Shown here in pieces: positions 8,514-18,295 of a stretch of DNA of 64,000 nucleotides (within the stretch, counting starts at the first letter, position 1; the number at the start of each line of letters is the position of its first letter). Under the pieces are notes generated by a model. That model was not told where the DNA came from. It did no database searches and was given only the letters and a program-made list of their open reading frames with translations. Origin of the DNA: an uncultured Dehalococcoidia bacterium (lineage in GTDB: Bacteria; Chloroflexota; Dehalococcoidia; Bin125); assembly GCA_958295515.1 (NCBI GenBank), contig CATQGW010000001.1, positions 248,001 to 312,000 of the forward strand, written 5' to 3'. A program made the position numbers and the translations under genes.

Positions 8514-10445
8514 ATGACGGCGGCCGAGGCGCCGGCGGACGCCGACCTGCGCAGGGCGATCGAGCGCGCTCAGGAGTGGCTGCTGGCCGAGCAGGATGCG
8601 GCCGGCTTTTGGTGGGGCGAACTGGAATCGAACGCCTCGATCACCGCCGAGTATCTGCTGCTGACTCACCATCTGGGCATCGGGGATCGCGAGCTGTGGA
8701 GCGGCATCGCGCGTTACCTGCGCGCGCAGCAGCGCGGCGAGGGGTACTGGGCGCAGTACCTGGACGGCCCGGGCGATATCAGCACCTCGGTGGAGGCCTA
8801 TTTCGCGCTGAAGCTGGCGGGCGACGATCCGGACGCGCCGCATATGCAGCGCGCCCGCGAGTGGATTCTGGCGCAGGGGGGGATTGCCTCGGCGCGGGTC
8901 TTCACCAAAATCTGGCTCGCGCTGTTCGGGCAGTACGACTGGGAACAGCTGCCGGCGATGCCGGTCTGGATCAACCTGCTGCCCAACTGGTTCCCGGTCA
9001 ATCTGTACGAGTTCGCGTCCTGGGCGCGGGCGACGATCGTGGGGATCACGGTGATCATGGCGCTGCGTCCGACGGCCAACCTGCCGGCCGGGGCGGCGGT
9101 GCCGGAGCTTTGGGCGCGGCCGGGCGACCGCGCGCGCTTCGCGGTGCCGCCGCCGCGCAAGCGGCTCTCCTGGGAGAGCGCGTTCATGGCGGTGGACAGC
9201 GCGCTGCGCTTCTTGGATCGCAACCACATCCGCCCCTTTGAGCGGCGGGCGCTGGCGCAGGCGGAGCGCTGGCTGCTGGATCGGCAGGAGGCGGACGGCT
9301 GCTGGGGCGGGATTCAGCCGCCCTGGGTCTACGCGATTCTGGCGCTGCGGGCGATGGGCTACTCGCTCGATCACCCGGTGCTGCAGCGGGCGCTGCGCGG
9401 CTTCGGGCGCTTCACCCACCACGCCGACGACGCCTCGGGCGGGCGCATGACCTGGACCGAGTCCTGCCAGTCGCCCGTCTGGGACACCTGTCTCGCGGCC
9501 GTCGGCCTGCTCGACTCCGGCCTCGACCCCCAGCACGACGCGCTCCAGCGCGCGGCTCGCTGGATGCTCGGCGAACAGGTGCTCAGCGGCGGCGATTGGC
9601 AGGTCAAGAACCCCGATGTCCCGCCGGGCGGCTGGGCGTTTGAGTTCGACAACGACATCTATCCCGATGTGGACGACGCGGCGGTGGTGATGACTGCGTT
9701 GCAGCGCATCCCGCTGCCCGACGCGGCTTCCGAGCGCGAGCTGGCGCTGGAGCGCGGGCTGCGCTGGATGCTCTCGATGCAGAGCGCCAACGGCGGCTGG
9801 GCGGCCTTCGATGTGGACAACGATCGGGAATTTCTCAAGTCGATTCCGTTCGCCGATTTCGGCGAGCTGCTCGATCCGCCCACGGCGGATGTCACGGCGC
9901 ATGCGCTGGAGCTGCTGGGGCTGCTCGGCTACAGCGGCGAATACCCGCCGGCTCAACGGGGCCTGCGCTTTCTCTACGAGCTGCAAGAGTCGGACGGTTC
10001 CTGGTGGGGGCGCTGGGGCGTGAACTACATCTACGGGCTCGGCGCGGCGCTGCCGGCGCTGGCGGCGCTGGGCGAACCGATGACCAGCCCGGCGGTGCGG
10101 CGCGGCGTTGAGTGGTTAATCCGTCACCAGCTGCCCGACGGCGGCTGGGGTGAAAGCTGCGACAGCTACGCCGATCCCGAGCTGCGCGGCGCCGGACCAT
10201 CAACGCCCTCGCAGACCGCGTGGGCGCTGATGGCGCTGCTCGCGGCCGGTGAGGCCGAGCACGACGCCGTCGCGCGGGGCGTCGATTACCTGCTCCGCCA
10301 GCAGCGCAGCGACGGCACGTGGGACGAGGAGCTCTTCACCGGCACGGGTTTCCCCTCCGATTTCATGATCAACTACCATCTCTACCGCCACTATTTCCCG
10401 TTGACGGCGCTGGGGCGCTACGAGCAGGCGACCGCAGCGCGTTAG
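8514..10445 (+). CDS. shc: Squalene-hopene cyclase
   Basis: QW-type repeats ('DGSWWGRWGVNYIYG', 'DGGWGES', 'DGTWDEELFTGTGFPSDFMINYHLYRHYFP') and catalytic 'DVDDAA'. Confidence 0.95.
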   Translation: MTAAEAPADADLRRAIERAQEWLLAEQDAAGFWWGELESNASITAEYLLLTHHLGIGDRELWSGIARYLRAQQRGEGYWAQYLDGPGDISTSVEAYFALKLAGDDPDAPHMQRAREWILAQGGIASARVFTKIWLALFGQYDWEQLPAMPVWINLLPNWFPVNLYEFASWARATIVGITVIMALRPTANLPAGAAVPELWARPGDRARFAVPPPRKRLSWESAFMAVDSALRFLDRNHIRPFERRALAQAERWLLDRQEADGCWGGIQPPWVYAILALRAMGYSLDHPVLQRALRGFGRFTHHADDASGGRMTWTESCQSPVWDTCLAAVGLLDSGLDPQHDALQRAARWMLGEQVLSGGDWQVKNPDVPPGGWAFEFDNDIYPDVDDAAVVMTALQRIPLPDAASERELALERGLRWMLSMQSANGGWAAFDVDNDREFLKSIPFADFGELLDPPTADVTAHALELLGLLGYSGEYPPAQRGLRFLYELQESDGSWWGRWGVNYIYGLGAALPALAALGEPMTSPAVRRGVEWLIRHQLPDGGWGESCDSYADPELRGAGPSTPSQTAWALMALLAAGEAEHDAVARGVDYLLRQQRSDGTWDEELFTGTGFPSDFMINYHLYRHYFPLTALGRYEQATAAR

Positions 10446-10487
10446 ACTGCGCGGACGAAGCGAGTCGAGCGGAGAGGGGAGGACCGC

Positions 10488-11162
10488 ATGCCGAGCCACA
10501 ACTTGGACATCGATCTGCGTGAGCTCCCCCTGGACATCTCGCTGGGCGGGCACGACATCCACCTGCGCTCGCTGCAAATCGGCGATGAAGAGGCGCTGCT
10601 GGCATTCGGACGCCGCCAGCCGGACAATGACCTGCTCTTCCTCGAGCGCGACATCACCGACCACGACGAAGTCGCCGCCTGGGCCGAAGACACGGACGCC
10701 GGCCGGGTGCAATCCTTTGTCGCCTTCGAAGATCAGCAGCTGCTCGGCTACGCGACGATCGAGCGCGGGCACCTGCGCTGGACCCGCCATGTGGCGGAAA
10801 TCCGCGTGATGGTCGACACCAGCGCGCGCCGGCTCGGTCTCGGGCACGTGCTGCTGGGGATCGCCTTCGAGGGCGCGCTGGCGGCCGACGTCTCCAAGAT
10901 TGTGGCGCAGATGACGCCGATTCAGGTCGGCGCGCGCAAGCTCTTCGAGGGTCTCGGCTTCGAGGAAGACGCGGTGCTCTCGAAGCATGTCGCGTCGCGC
11001 GACGGTGAGCGGCACGACCTCGTGGTGATGCGTTTCGACACGACCCAGCGGCAGGTCTGCGAGGCCTGCGGGCAAGCGGTGCTGACGCTGATTCCGCTGG
11101 CCGGCCGGCAGCTCTGCTGGTCCTGTTACGAGCTCGAAGATGTCGAGATGGGGGCCGGCTAA
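10488..11162 (+). CDS. GNAT family N-acetyltransferase with C-terminal Cys-pair tail
   Basis: 'AEIRVMVDTSARRLGLGHVLLGIAFEGA'; C-term 'CEACGQAVLTLIPLAGRQLCWSC'. Confidence 0.8.
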   Translation: MPSHNLDIDLRELPLDISLGGHDIHLRSLQIGDEEALLAFGRRQPDNDLLFLERDITDHDEVAAWAEDTDAGRVQSFVAFEDQQLLGYATIERGHLRWTRHVAEIRVMVDTSARRLGLGHVLLGIAFEGALAADVSKIVAQMTPIQVGARKLFEGLGFEEDAVLSKHVASRDGERHDLVVMRFDTTQRQVCEACGQAVLTLIPLAGRQLCWSCYELEDVEMGAG

Positions 11163-11195
11163 CGCCCCCCACCAGATGGGCAGAAAGGCTGCATC

Positions 11196-11435
11196 ATGGC
11201 CGAACGCCGCGACCACACCTACAAGATCATCGAACTGGTCGGCTCCTCCCCCGACGGGGTCGATACGGCGATCCGCAACGCCATGGAGCGCGCCGGCGAG
11301 ACGATCAAAAACATCGACTGGTTCGAGGTGCGCGAGATCCGCGGGGCGATGAACGAGGGCGAGATCGGCTGGTTCCAGGTCAAGCTCGGCGTGGGCTTCC
11401 GCGTGCTGGACCCCGCCGATCTGACCGACGACTAG
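11196..11435 (+). CDS. Dodecin family protein
   Basis: 'YKIIELVGSSPDGVDTAIRNAMERAGETIKNIDWFEVREIRGAMNEGEIGWFQVKLGVGFRV'. Confidence 0.95.
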   Translation: MAERRDHTYKIIELVGSSPDGVDTAIRNAMERAGETIKNIDWFEVREIRGAMNEGEIGWFQVKLGVGFRVLDPADLTDD

Positions 11436-11460
11436 CGCATTCGCGCCCGCCAACCGCGCG

Positions 11461-12342
11461 ATGGTCGCCGCAGAACTCGCCGCCGCCGATCTGCCCAGCG
11501 CGCAGCGCTGGTGCGAGCGCTACAGCCGCGAGCACCAGGAAAACTTCACTGTCGTCTCCTGGTTTTTGCCGCGCGAACTGCACGCGCCGATGTTCGCGGT
11601 CTACGCCTTTTGCCGCTACACCGACGATCTCGGCGACGAGGCGGAGGGCGACCGGCTGGCGTTGCTCGACGAGTGGGAGACGGAGCTGCGCAGCGCGTTC
11701 GGAGGATCGCCCAGGCATCCGATCAGCGTCGCGCTCGCCGATCTCGCTGAGCGCAAGCCGCTGGAGCCGGAGCCGTTTCTGCGGCTGATCGAGGCGAACC
11801 GCCTGGACCAAACGAAAACGCGCTACGCCGATTTTCAGGAGGTGTTGGGCTACTGCGAACTCTCGGCCAATCCTGTGGGGGAGATGGTGCTGGCGCTCTG
11901 GGGGATCACCGACACGGAGCGGCGGGCGCTCTCCGACGCCACCTGCACCGCGCTCCAGCTGGCCAACCACTGGCAGGATGTGCGCCGCGACTGGCAGGCC
12001 GGGCGGCTCTACCTGCCGCTCGAAGACTTGCAGCGCTTCGGCGTGAGCGAGGAGCAGCTCGCGGAGCAGATTGCCGAGCGGCGCGGCGGCCGCGCCTTCC
12101 GCGAGCTGATGCGCTTCCAGGTGGACCGCGCCGAGGCCTATTTCCGGCGCGGCGAGGCGCTGGTGCGTCTTGTGCCCCGCGAGCTGGCTGTGGATCTGCG
12201 CCTCTTTTCGGACGGCGGGCGCGCGGTGCTGCGGGCGATCGCGGCGCAAGACTACGATGTGCTGGCCGCCCGCCCGCGCGTGGGGAAGGGGCGCCGCGCC
12301 TGGCTCGCGCTCCGCGCCGCCGCCGCGCTCAAGCTGGGATAG
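11461..12342 (+). CDS. hpnC: Squalene/hydroxysqualene synthase family protein HpnC
   Basis: 'HQENFTVVSWFLPRELHAPMFAVYAFCRYTDDLGDEAEGD'; 'QLANHWQDVRRDWQAGRLYLP'. Confidence 0.88.
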   Translation: MVAAELAAADLPSAQRWCERYSREHQENFTVVSWFLPRELHAPMFAVYAFCRYTDDLGDEAEGDRLALLDEWETELRSAFGGSPRHPISVALADLAERKPLEPEPFLRLIEANRLDQTKTRYADFQEVLGYCELSANPVGEMVLALWGITDTERRALSDATCTALQLANHWQDVRRDWQAGRLYLPLEDLQRFGVSEEQLAEQIAERRGGRAFRELMRFQVDRAEAYFRRGEALVRLVPRELAVDLRLFSDGGRAVLRAIAAQDYDVLAARPRVGKGRRAWLALRAAAALKLG

Positions 12343-12349
12343 CGCTCCC

Positions 12350-13243
12350 ATGCCGTCGGACATTGACCGCGCCTATGACCGCTGCCGCCGCTTCGCGCGC
12401 CGTCGCGCGACCAACTTCTACCTCGCCTTCTCGGTGCTGCCCGAGGACAAGCGCCGTGCGATTTACGCCGCCTACGCCTTCTCCGGCACAGCTGACGATG
12501 CGGTGGACGACGCCGGCAGCGAAGCCGAACGGCGCGCGGCGCTGGATGACGCGCGCCGAACGCTGGCCGCCGCCTACGAGGGCGGCGGCGCGGAGGACGA
12601 CTGGCTGGCGCTGGCACTCGGCGACGCCGCCCAACGCTTCGCGATTCCCCGCGAGCACTTCGAGGAGTTGCTGGTCGGCATGGAGCAGGATCTCGTGCAA
12701 ACCCGCTACGAAACGTACGCAGAGGTCGAGCAGTACTGCTACCGGGCGGCCTCGGTGATCGGGCTGATCTGCATTGCGATCTTTGGATACGACGAGCAGG
12801 ACGCGGAAGAAGTGACGGAACGTGCGATCGCGATGGGCAAGGCGCTGCAAATCACCAACATTATGCGCGATATCGCGGAGGACGCGGAGCGGGACCGGAT
12901 CTATCTCGCGCAGGAAGATTTGGCGCGGCACGGCTACAGCGAAGCGGATCTGTTCAACCAGGCGCGCAGCCCTGAATTTCGGGCGCTGATGGCGGAATAT
13001 GCGCAACGCGCCTACGCCTGCTACGAGCAGGGGCGTCCGCTGCTCAAGCTGCTGCACGGCCCGCGCAGTCGGATGTGCTGCAACGGGCTGCAGGGCGTCT
13101 ACCGCGGCATCCTGGACGCGATTGTGGCTGCCGATTACGACGTCTACAGCGGCCGCGTTGGCGCTTCCAAGGTGCAGCGCGTTGGGCAACTCCTGAGCCT
13201 TTGGGGGCTTGGCGCTCTGCCTAATCGGATTCGGCCGTCGTAA
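12350..13243 (+). CDS. hpnD: Presqualene diphosphate/squalene synthase HpnD
   Basis: 'ATNFYLAFSVLPEDKRRAIYAAYAFSGTADDAVDDAG'; 'ALQITNIMRDIAEDAERDRIYLAQEDL'; start reset from 12170 to ATG 12350. Confidence 0.88.
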   Translation: MPSDIDRAYDRCRRFARRRATNFYLAFSVLPEDKRRAIYAAYAFSGTADDAVDDAGSEAERRAALDDARRTLAAAYEGGGAEDDWLALALGDAAQRFAIPREHFEELLVGMEQDLVQTRYETYAEVEQYCYRAASVIGLICIAIFGYDEQDAEEVTERAIAMGKALQITNIMRDIAEDAERDRIYLAQEDLARHGYSEADLFNQARSPEFRALMAEYAQRAYACYEQGRPLLKLLHGPRSRMCCNGLQGVYRGILDAIVAADYDVYSGRVGASKVQRVGQLLSLWGLGALPNRIRPS

Positions 13244-13288
13244 CCGCCTTGAGCGGGAAGCTCTGTGGCGGGGCTTTGGAGGTTGGAC

Positions 13289-13390
13289 GGCGAGATACCC
13301 GCGGCGGAGCGCGGGTATGACGGAGGCGGAGCGCGGGTATGACGGAAAGGGGGAGTGGGTGTGACGGAAGGGGGGTGGGTATGGCGGGGG
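13289..13390 (+). repeat. Intergenic hairpin repeat (ATACCCGCG..CGCGGGTAT) followed by decaying GCGGGTATGACGG copies
   Basis: 9-bp perfect stem 13295-13303/13310-13318; degenerate copies follow. Confidence 0.8.
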
Positions 13391-13395
13391 GAGGG

Positions 13396-14031
13396 TTAGT
13401 CGTTGAAGGGGGTGCGGTTTTGGGGTTCCAGGCTGCTGCGGGCGTTGCCGGTGGCGAGGCGGAGGAAGTAGAGCAGTGCGCCGACGAAGGCTACGCCGAT
13501 CAGGATCGCGACCGTCCAGAGCACCAGGCCTTGCGAGGACTTGGTCTCGGAGGCTGCTGCGCTCGGGGCTTCCAGGCCGGCGATCGTGGGGTTCACGGTG
13601 AAGGTGTAGCTGCCGCGCACCTGGTCCAGCCCGCCGCCGGCGGTGGAGAAGAGCACCGAGTAGCGCACTTCCAGCTCGCCCTCGGCGTGGCCCTCGAGCG
13701 GCACGATCAGCGTGCGCGTGCTGTAGGTGGAAACCGTTGCCTCGCCCGAGTCGACGCGGTGGCCCGCTTCATCGAGCACCTCGACATGGTGCGCGTCGCG
13801 CAGCAGCGCCAGGCCGCGGTCGAACGTGAGCACCACGTTGTGGGGCGTTTCGGCGGTGACGCCGTCGGGATGCGGCTCGGCCTGGATCAGCTCCTCGCTG
13901 CTCAGCGAGGTCAGAGTCAGCGCGGACAGCGCGAGCGCCAATGCCAACACCGCCGCGCCGCGCATCAGCAATCGTCGCATTGTTCCGCGCCTCCAAAGGG
14001 AGATGCTACGAAGCGGCGTGCGCAGGGGCAA
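13396..14031 (-). CDS. CopC domain-containing protein with C-terminal TM segment
   Basis: 'AEPHPDGVTAETPHNVVLTFDRGL...VPLEGHAEGELEVRYSVLFSTAGGGLDQVRGSYTFTV'; C-term 'LVLWTVAILIGVAFVGALLYFLRLA'. Confidence 0.75.
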   Translation of the reverse strand: MPLRTPLRSISLWRRGTMRRLLMRGAAVLALALALSALTLTSLSSEELIQAEPHPDGVTAETPHNVVLTFDRGLALLRDAHHVEVLDEAGHRVDSGEATVSTYSTRTLIVPLEGHAEGELEVRYSVLFSTAGGGLDQVRGSYTFTVNPTIAGLEAPSAAASETKSSQGLVLWTVAILIGVAFVGALLYFLRLATGNARSSLEPQNRTPFND

Positions 14032-14039
14032 GGCGCGCG

Positions 14040-15140
14040 CTAGACGTAGACGCGGCGCACGCGGGGAGCGATGCCGGTGAGCACTTCGTAGGAGATCATC
14101 CCGGCCTGCTGAGCCAGGTCCGCCGTGCGGATTCGCTCATCGCCGTCCTGCCCGATCAGCGTCGCCGCGTCGCCCTCGACCGCGTCCGGGATATCGGTCA
14201 GATCGATCATCGTCATATCCATGCCGATGGTTCCGGTGATCGGGGCGCGTCGGCCGCGCACCAGCATTTCGGCGCGGTCCCAGAGCGAGCTGCGCAGGCC
14301 GTCGGCGTAGCCCACGCCGACGACGCCGATTCGCGAGTCGCGCTGCGCCGTCCAACGCCCGCCGTAGGAGACTGATGCGCCGGCCGGGACATTGCGGACG
14401 GCCAGCAGCGGCGCGCGCCAGGAGAGGGCGGGACGCAGCTCGCAGGCGGCGTCGGCGAAGGGCGGCTCGCCGTAGAGCGCGATGCCGGGGCGCACCAGCT
14501 CCAGCGCCATTTCGGGGAAGCGCAGCATGGCGGCGCTGGCGGCGGCGTGGCGCAGCGGCGCGCCGATCTGGTCGGCGGTTTCGAGGAAGCGGGCGAAGGC
14601 TGCGCGGGTTGGCGTCGGATCGGCGTTCGCGGCGCTGGGGAAATGTGTGTACACGCCCTCGAGCCGGAGCGAGTCGTGGGCGCGCAGCTCGTTGGCGAGC
14701 GCGAGCGCCTCCGCCGCCTCCAGCCCCAGACGTTGCATGCCGCTGTCGAGATTGAGATGCACTGCGGTGCGGCGGGCGGCGGCCTGTGACGCCTCGGCGC
14801 ACTCGCGCACTTCGTTGATGCTGCGCAGGGAGACGGTCAGGCCCAGCTGCACCGCCGGCTCAGCGCCGCCGCGCGGCAGCGGTCCGAGCAGCAGGATCGG
14901 CGCTTCGATCTTGGCCTCGCGCAGTGCGGCGGCCTCGCGCAGCGCGAAGACGCAGAGTCGTTCTGCGCCGCCCTCGAGGGCGGCGCGGGCGACCGCCGCC
15001 GCGCCGTGCCCGTAGCCGTCCGCTTTGACCACCGCCGCGACCGCCGCGCCGCCGGCGATGCGGCGCAGCACCGCTGTGTTGCGGCGCAGTGCGGCCAGAT
15101 CGATCTCCGCCCAGCTGCCCTCGTCAGTCGTTGCAGTCAC
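14040..15140 (-). CDS. alr: Alanine racemase
   Basis: 'AVVKADGYGHGAAAVARAAL', 'HLNLDSGMQRLGL', 'VGVGYADGL', 'TGTIGMDMTMIDLT'. Confidence 0.95.
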   Translation of the reverse strand: MTATTDEGSWAEIDLAALRRNTAVLRRIAGGAAVAAVVKADGYGHGAAAVARAALEGGAERLCVFALREAAALREAKIEAPILLLGPLPRGGAEPAVQLGLTVSLRSINEVRECAEASQAAARRTAVHLNLDSGMQRLGLEAAEALALANELRAHDSLRLEGVYTHFPSAANADPTPTRAAFARFLETADQIGAPLRHAAASAAMLRFPEMALELVRPGIALYGEPPFADAACELRPALSWRAPLLAVRNVPAGASVSYGGRWTAQRDSRIGVVGVGYADGLRSSLWDRAEMLVRGRRAPITGTIGMDMTMIDLTDIPDAVEGDAATLIGQDGDERIRTADLAQQAGMISYEVLTGIAPRVRRVYV

Positions 15141-17572
15141 GCCCCGCTCCGAACCGCCCCGGCGCCCGAATCGACGCTAGCACAGCCGGCCTCGCCGTAA
15201 GGCGCTATCCTCAGTGGTGGCGGGGCTTCCTTGAGCGGCTGCATCTCATCGCAATCCCACGACCGACCCTCCGGCTGGCGATCTCGGCGCTGTTCGGCCT
15301 CTGGCTGCTGACGCTGGCTGCCTGCGGCGGCGACGATCCGCCGCCGGTTCAGCAGGAACAGGCCGCGCCGCCGCCCGTTCAGCAAGCGCCGCCGCCGGCG
15401 CGGCAGCAGGCGCAACCCGCGCCCGCCGCGCCGCCGCCGGCGCGCGAGAGCCGCAGCCCGGCGCAGCTGCTGTTGGCCGAGGCCGACGCGCTGGAGCGCA
15501 ACGGTTTCTGGGAAGACGCGCTGTCGAGCCGCGAGCGGGCGCTGGCGAGTCCCGGCGGGCTGGCTGAGGGTGAATATCCGGCCGGGCAGCTTGATCAGGC
15601 GCGGCTGCTGCTCAGGCTGGAGCGCGCGGCCGAGACCGACGAACTGCTGCGCGGCATCGCTGCGGACAACTTGCCTGATGATCTCGCCCAGCTACACGCG
15701 CTGCTCAGCGCTCGGGCTGCGCTGGCGCTGGACGAGCCCGGCCCGGCGCTGGAGGCGTTCGATCGCTATCTCGCGCTCAGCGGTCCGGCGCGGGCGTACA
15801 TCAATCTCGAACGCGCCCGCGTCCTGGAACGTCTGGGGCGGCTCGACGACGCCCGCCACGCTGCGGACCGGGCGGCGGCGCACCCCTCGCTGCCGGGCGT
15901 GCTGCGGCGCAGCGCGAACTGGTTCGCCGCCACGCTGCTGGACGACCAGGGCGACGCGGAGGCGGCGATCAGCCGCTATGAGGAGGCGATCGAGGCCGCG
16001 CCCTGGGAGGGGCATCCCGACATTCCGGCGGCGATCGCGCGGATCGCGGCGCTCAGCGCCGAGTTGGGCGACACGGAGACGGCGGAGGCGGGCTGGCGCA
16101 GGTTGGTGAGCGAATTTCCGCGCCGCGCAGAGGCGCTGACTGCGGTCGAACAGCTGCGCAGCCGCGGCGCGGCGGCCGACCCGCTCGCGGCGGGCCTCGT
16201 CTACTACCGCCACGGCCAGTTCGGGGCTGCCCGCGAGCGGATGATCATCGTGCTCAGCGATCCGCCGAGCACTGCGGAGGCGATGGCGGCGGAGTACTAC
16301 ATCGCGGCGATGAACGAGGATCTCGGTGATCCGGACAGCGCGATCCTCGGCTACCTCGCGGCGGTGGAGCGTGATCCGTCGCAGGCGCTCGCCGCCGACG
16401 CGCGCTGGTGGGCGGCGGAGCTGCTGGAGGCGCGCGGCGAGAGTGCGGAGCAGCTCTATCTCGAACTGTTTCAGCAGAAGCCGCTTTCGCGCTTCGCGCC
16501 GGACGCGGCGGCGCGGCACGCGATGTATGCGCTCGAGCGGGAGGAGTGGGACGAGGCGGCGCAGCGCTTCCGCGATGCGGCCAACGGCGGCGCGGACTAT
16601 TGGTCGCTGGTTGAGCGCCAGCGGCTGCTGCTCTGGAGCGGCATTGCTTATCAGCAGGCGGGCGACGAGGCCAACGCGCGGCTGACCTGGGAGCGGACGA
16701 TCAATCTGTCGCCGGGCGACTGGTACGCGCTGCGCGCCGCCGCCTGGCTAGGTCTGCCCGCGCCCGCGCTGGACGCCGCGCTGGTGGCTGACGAGTGGCT
16801 GGCCGAGCGGGCCGGCGCCCAACCCGAAGCGATCGCGCTGGATCCCACGCAGTGGGACGCGGCGCGGCAGCTGCGCCGCGCCGGCTACGACGATGCCGCC
16901 GACGCGCACTTCTTCCGCTGGGTCGCCGACTACGAGGGCGAGCCCTGGCCGCTGTTGGTGATCGCCCGCTCACTGAGCGCGGTGGGCGAGACCAGCGCCG
17001 CGGCTGCGGCCGCGGCGGCCTGTCTGCGCGCGGTTGAGGCCGGCTGGTGGGAAGCGCCGGCGGCGATCCTGCGCTTCGCCTACCCCACGCCGTGGTTCGA
17101 TCTGGTCGCGCCCACGGCATCCGGCGAGGGCGTCGATCCGCTGTTGTTCTACGGCCTGATTCGGCGCGAGAGCCTCTACGACCCCGATGCGCGCGGTCTG
17201 GCCGGCGAGATCGGCCTGACGCAGGTGATTCCGCCGACGGGCGCGGACATCGCGCAGGCGCTGGGCGAAGAGCACGACCATGAGCGGCTGGCGCGTCCCG
17301 AGACCTCGATTCGCTACGGCTCGTGGTATCTGGGCGCGCAGCTGCGGGGCTTCGACGGTGTGACTACGATCGCGCTCTCGGCCTACAACGGAGGGCCGGG
17401 CAACGCGGCGCGCTGGCTGAATGCGGCGGCGGCGGCAATCGCGGTGCTGCCCGAAGCGGCGCTGCCGGATGCGTTCTTGGCGGCGATGGATTTCCCGGGC
17501 ACGAAAACGTATGTGCGCACTGTGATGGAGGCGTGGACGATCTATCGGGCGTTGGCGGCGGCGGAGCAGTAG
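15089..17572 (+). CDS. Soluble lytic murein transglycosylase-like lipoprotein with TPR-like region; start uncertain
   Basis: 'LFGLWLLTLAACGGD' lipobox; C-term 'YGLIRRESLYDPDARGLAGEIGLTQVIPPTG...NGGPGNAARWL' SLT fold. Confidence 0.88.
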   Translation: MRPDRSPPSCPRQSLQSRPAPNRPGARIDASTAGLAVRRYPQWWRGFLERLHLIAIPRPTLRLAISALFGLWLLTLAACGGDDPPPVQQEQAAPPPVQQAPPPARQQAQPAPAAPPPARESRSPAQLLLAEADALERNGFWEDALSSRERALASPGGLAEGEYPAGQLDQARLLLRLERAAETDELLRGIAADNLPDDLAQLHALLSARAALALDEPGPALEAFDRYLALSGPARAYINLERARVLERLGRLDDARHAADRAAAHPSLPGVLRRSANWFAATLLDDQGDAEAAISRYEEAIEAAPWEGHPDIPAAIARIAALSAELGDTETAEAGWRRLVSEFPRRAEALTAVEQLRSRGAAADPLAAGLVYYRHGQFGAARERMIIVLSDPPSTAEAMAAEYYIAAMNEDLGDPDSAILGYLAAVERDPSQALAADARWWAAELLEARGESAEQLYLELFQQKPLSRFAPDAAARHAMYALEREEWDEAAQRFRDAANGGADYWSLVERQRLLLWSGIAYQQAGDEANARLTWERTINLSPGDWYALRAAAWLGLPAPALDAALVADEWLAERAGAQPEAIALDPTQWDAARQLRRAGYDDAADAHFFRWVADYEGEPWPLLVIARSLSAVGETSAAAAAAAACLRAVEAGWWEAPAAILRFAYPTPWFDLVAPTASGEGVDPLLFYGLIRRESLYDPDARGLAGEIGLTQVIPPTGADIAQALGEEHDHERLARPETSIRYGSWYLGAQLRGFDGVTTIALSAYNGGPGNAARWLNAAAAAIAVLPEAALPDAFLAAMDFPGTKTYVRTVMEAWTIYRALAAAEQ

Positions 17573-17597
17573 GGCTGTGCGCGGCCTTGCTGCCGGG

Positions 17598-17660
17598 CAC
17601 GGCGAGATACCCGCGGCAAGCGCGGGTATGACGGAGATTGGCAAGGGTGGGTATGGCGGA
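17598..17660 (+). repeat. Intergenic hairpin repeat, same family
   Basis: 'cacggcgagatacccgcggcaagcgcgggtatgacgg' identical to 29527-29563. Confidence 0.85.
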
Positions 17661-17782
17661 TTTGGCGGGGTGGGGATGGGCTTGCTTGCCGCTGGTGGGG
17701 GGCGGCGTATACTGACGGTCCAAACCTGCATCCAGATCCACCAGCAGGGATAGTGCGCCCTGGTTCGTGTGGGGGAGATCTC

Positions 17783-17923
17783 ATGCCGAAACGCACGTAC
17801 CAACCCAAACGGATTCCGCGGAAGCGCGAGCACGGCTTTCGCAAGCGGATGGCGTCGCGCGGCGGCCGAGCCGTGCTGAAGCGCCGCCGCCTGCGCGGGC
17901 GGAAGCGGCTGACTGTCGTCTGA
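17783..17923 (+). CDS. rpmH: 50S ribosomal protein L34
   Basis: Not in ORF track (46 aa): [46 protein letters not shown]. Confidence 0.97.
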   Translation: MPKRTYQPKRIPRKREHGFRKRMASRGGRAVLKRRRLRGRKRLTVV

Positions 17924-17941
17924 GCGCTACATCCGTCTCCG

Positions 17942-18295
17942 GTGCAACGCGATCAACGCCTGCGCGAGCGGCGGGATTTTGATGCCGTCTTTCGCGACGG
18001 TGTCCGGCTGTCTCGCGGGGTGCTCACGCTGCGCGCGCGGGCGCGCGGCGACGACGGGCCGGGGCGCTTCGGCTTCGCGGTCAGCTCGCGGCTCGGCGGC
18101 GCGGTGGTACGCAACCGGATCAAACGCCGCCTGCGCGAATCGGCCCGCCGCAGCGATGCGCCCGGTCTCGATCTCGTCGTGACCGCCCGCGACGGCGCTC
18201 AGCAGGCCGATTTCCAGACGCTGCACGAATCGCTCAGCGAGCTGATCCGTCTGGCCGTCCAACGCAGCCGCACAGGAGGCGGCGGCGACCGATGA
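17942..18295 (+). CDS. rnpA: Ribonuclease P protein component
   Basis: '[15 protein letters not shown]', '[25 protein letters not shown]'; follows rpmH. Confidence 0.95.
   Translation: MQRDQRLRERRDFDAVFRDGVRLSRGVLTLRARARGDDGPGRFGFAVSSRLGGAVVRNRIKRRLRESARRSDAPGLDLVVTARDGAQQADFQTLHESLSELIRLAVQRSRTGGGGDR

Noticed and set aside
8508-9986. 492-aa minus-strand ORF antisense to shc
   Set aside because: R/H/V-rich shadow ORF without recognisable domain.
13289-13390. Possible CRISPR array
   Set aside because: Units are short, decaying and lack regular spacers; no cas genes seen.
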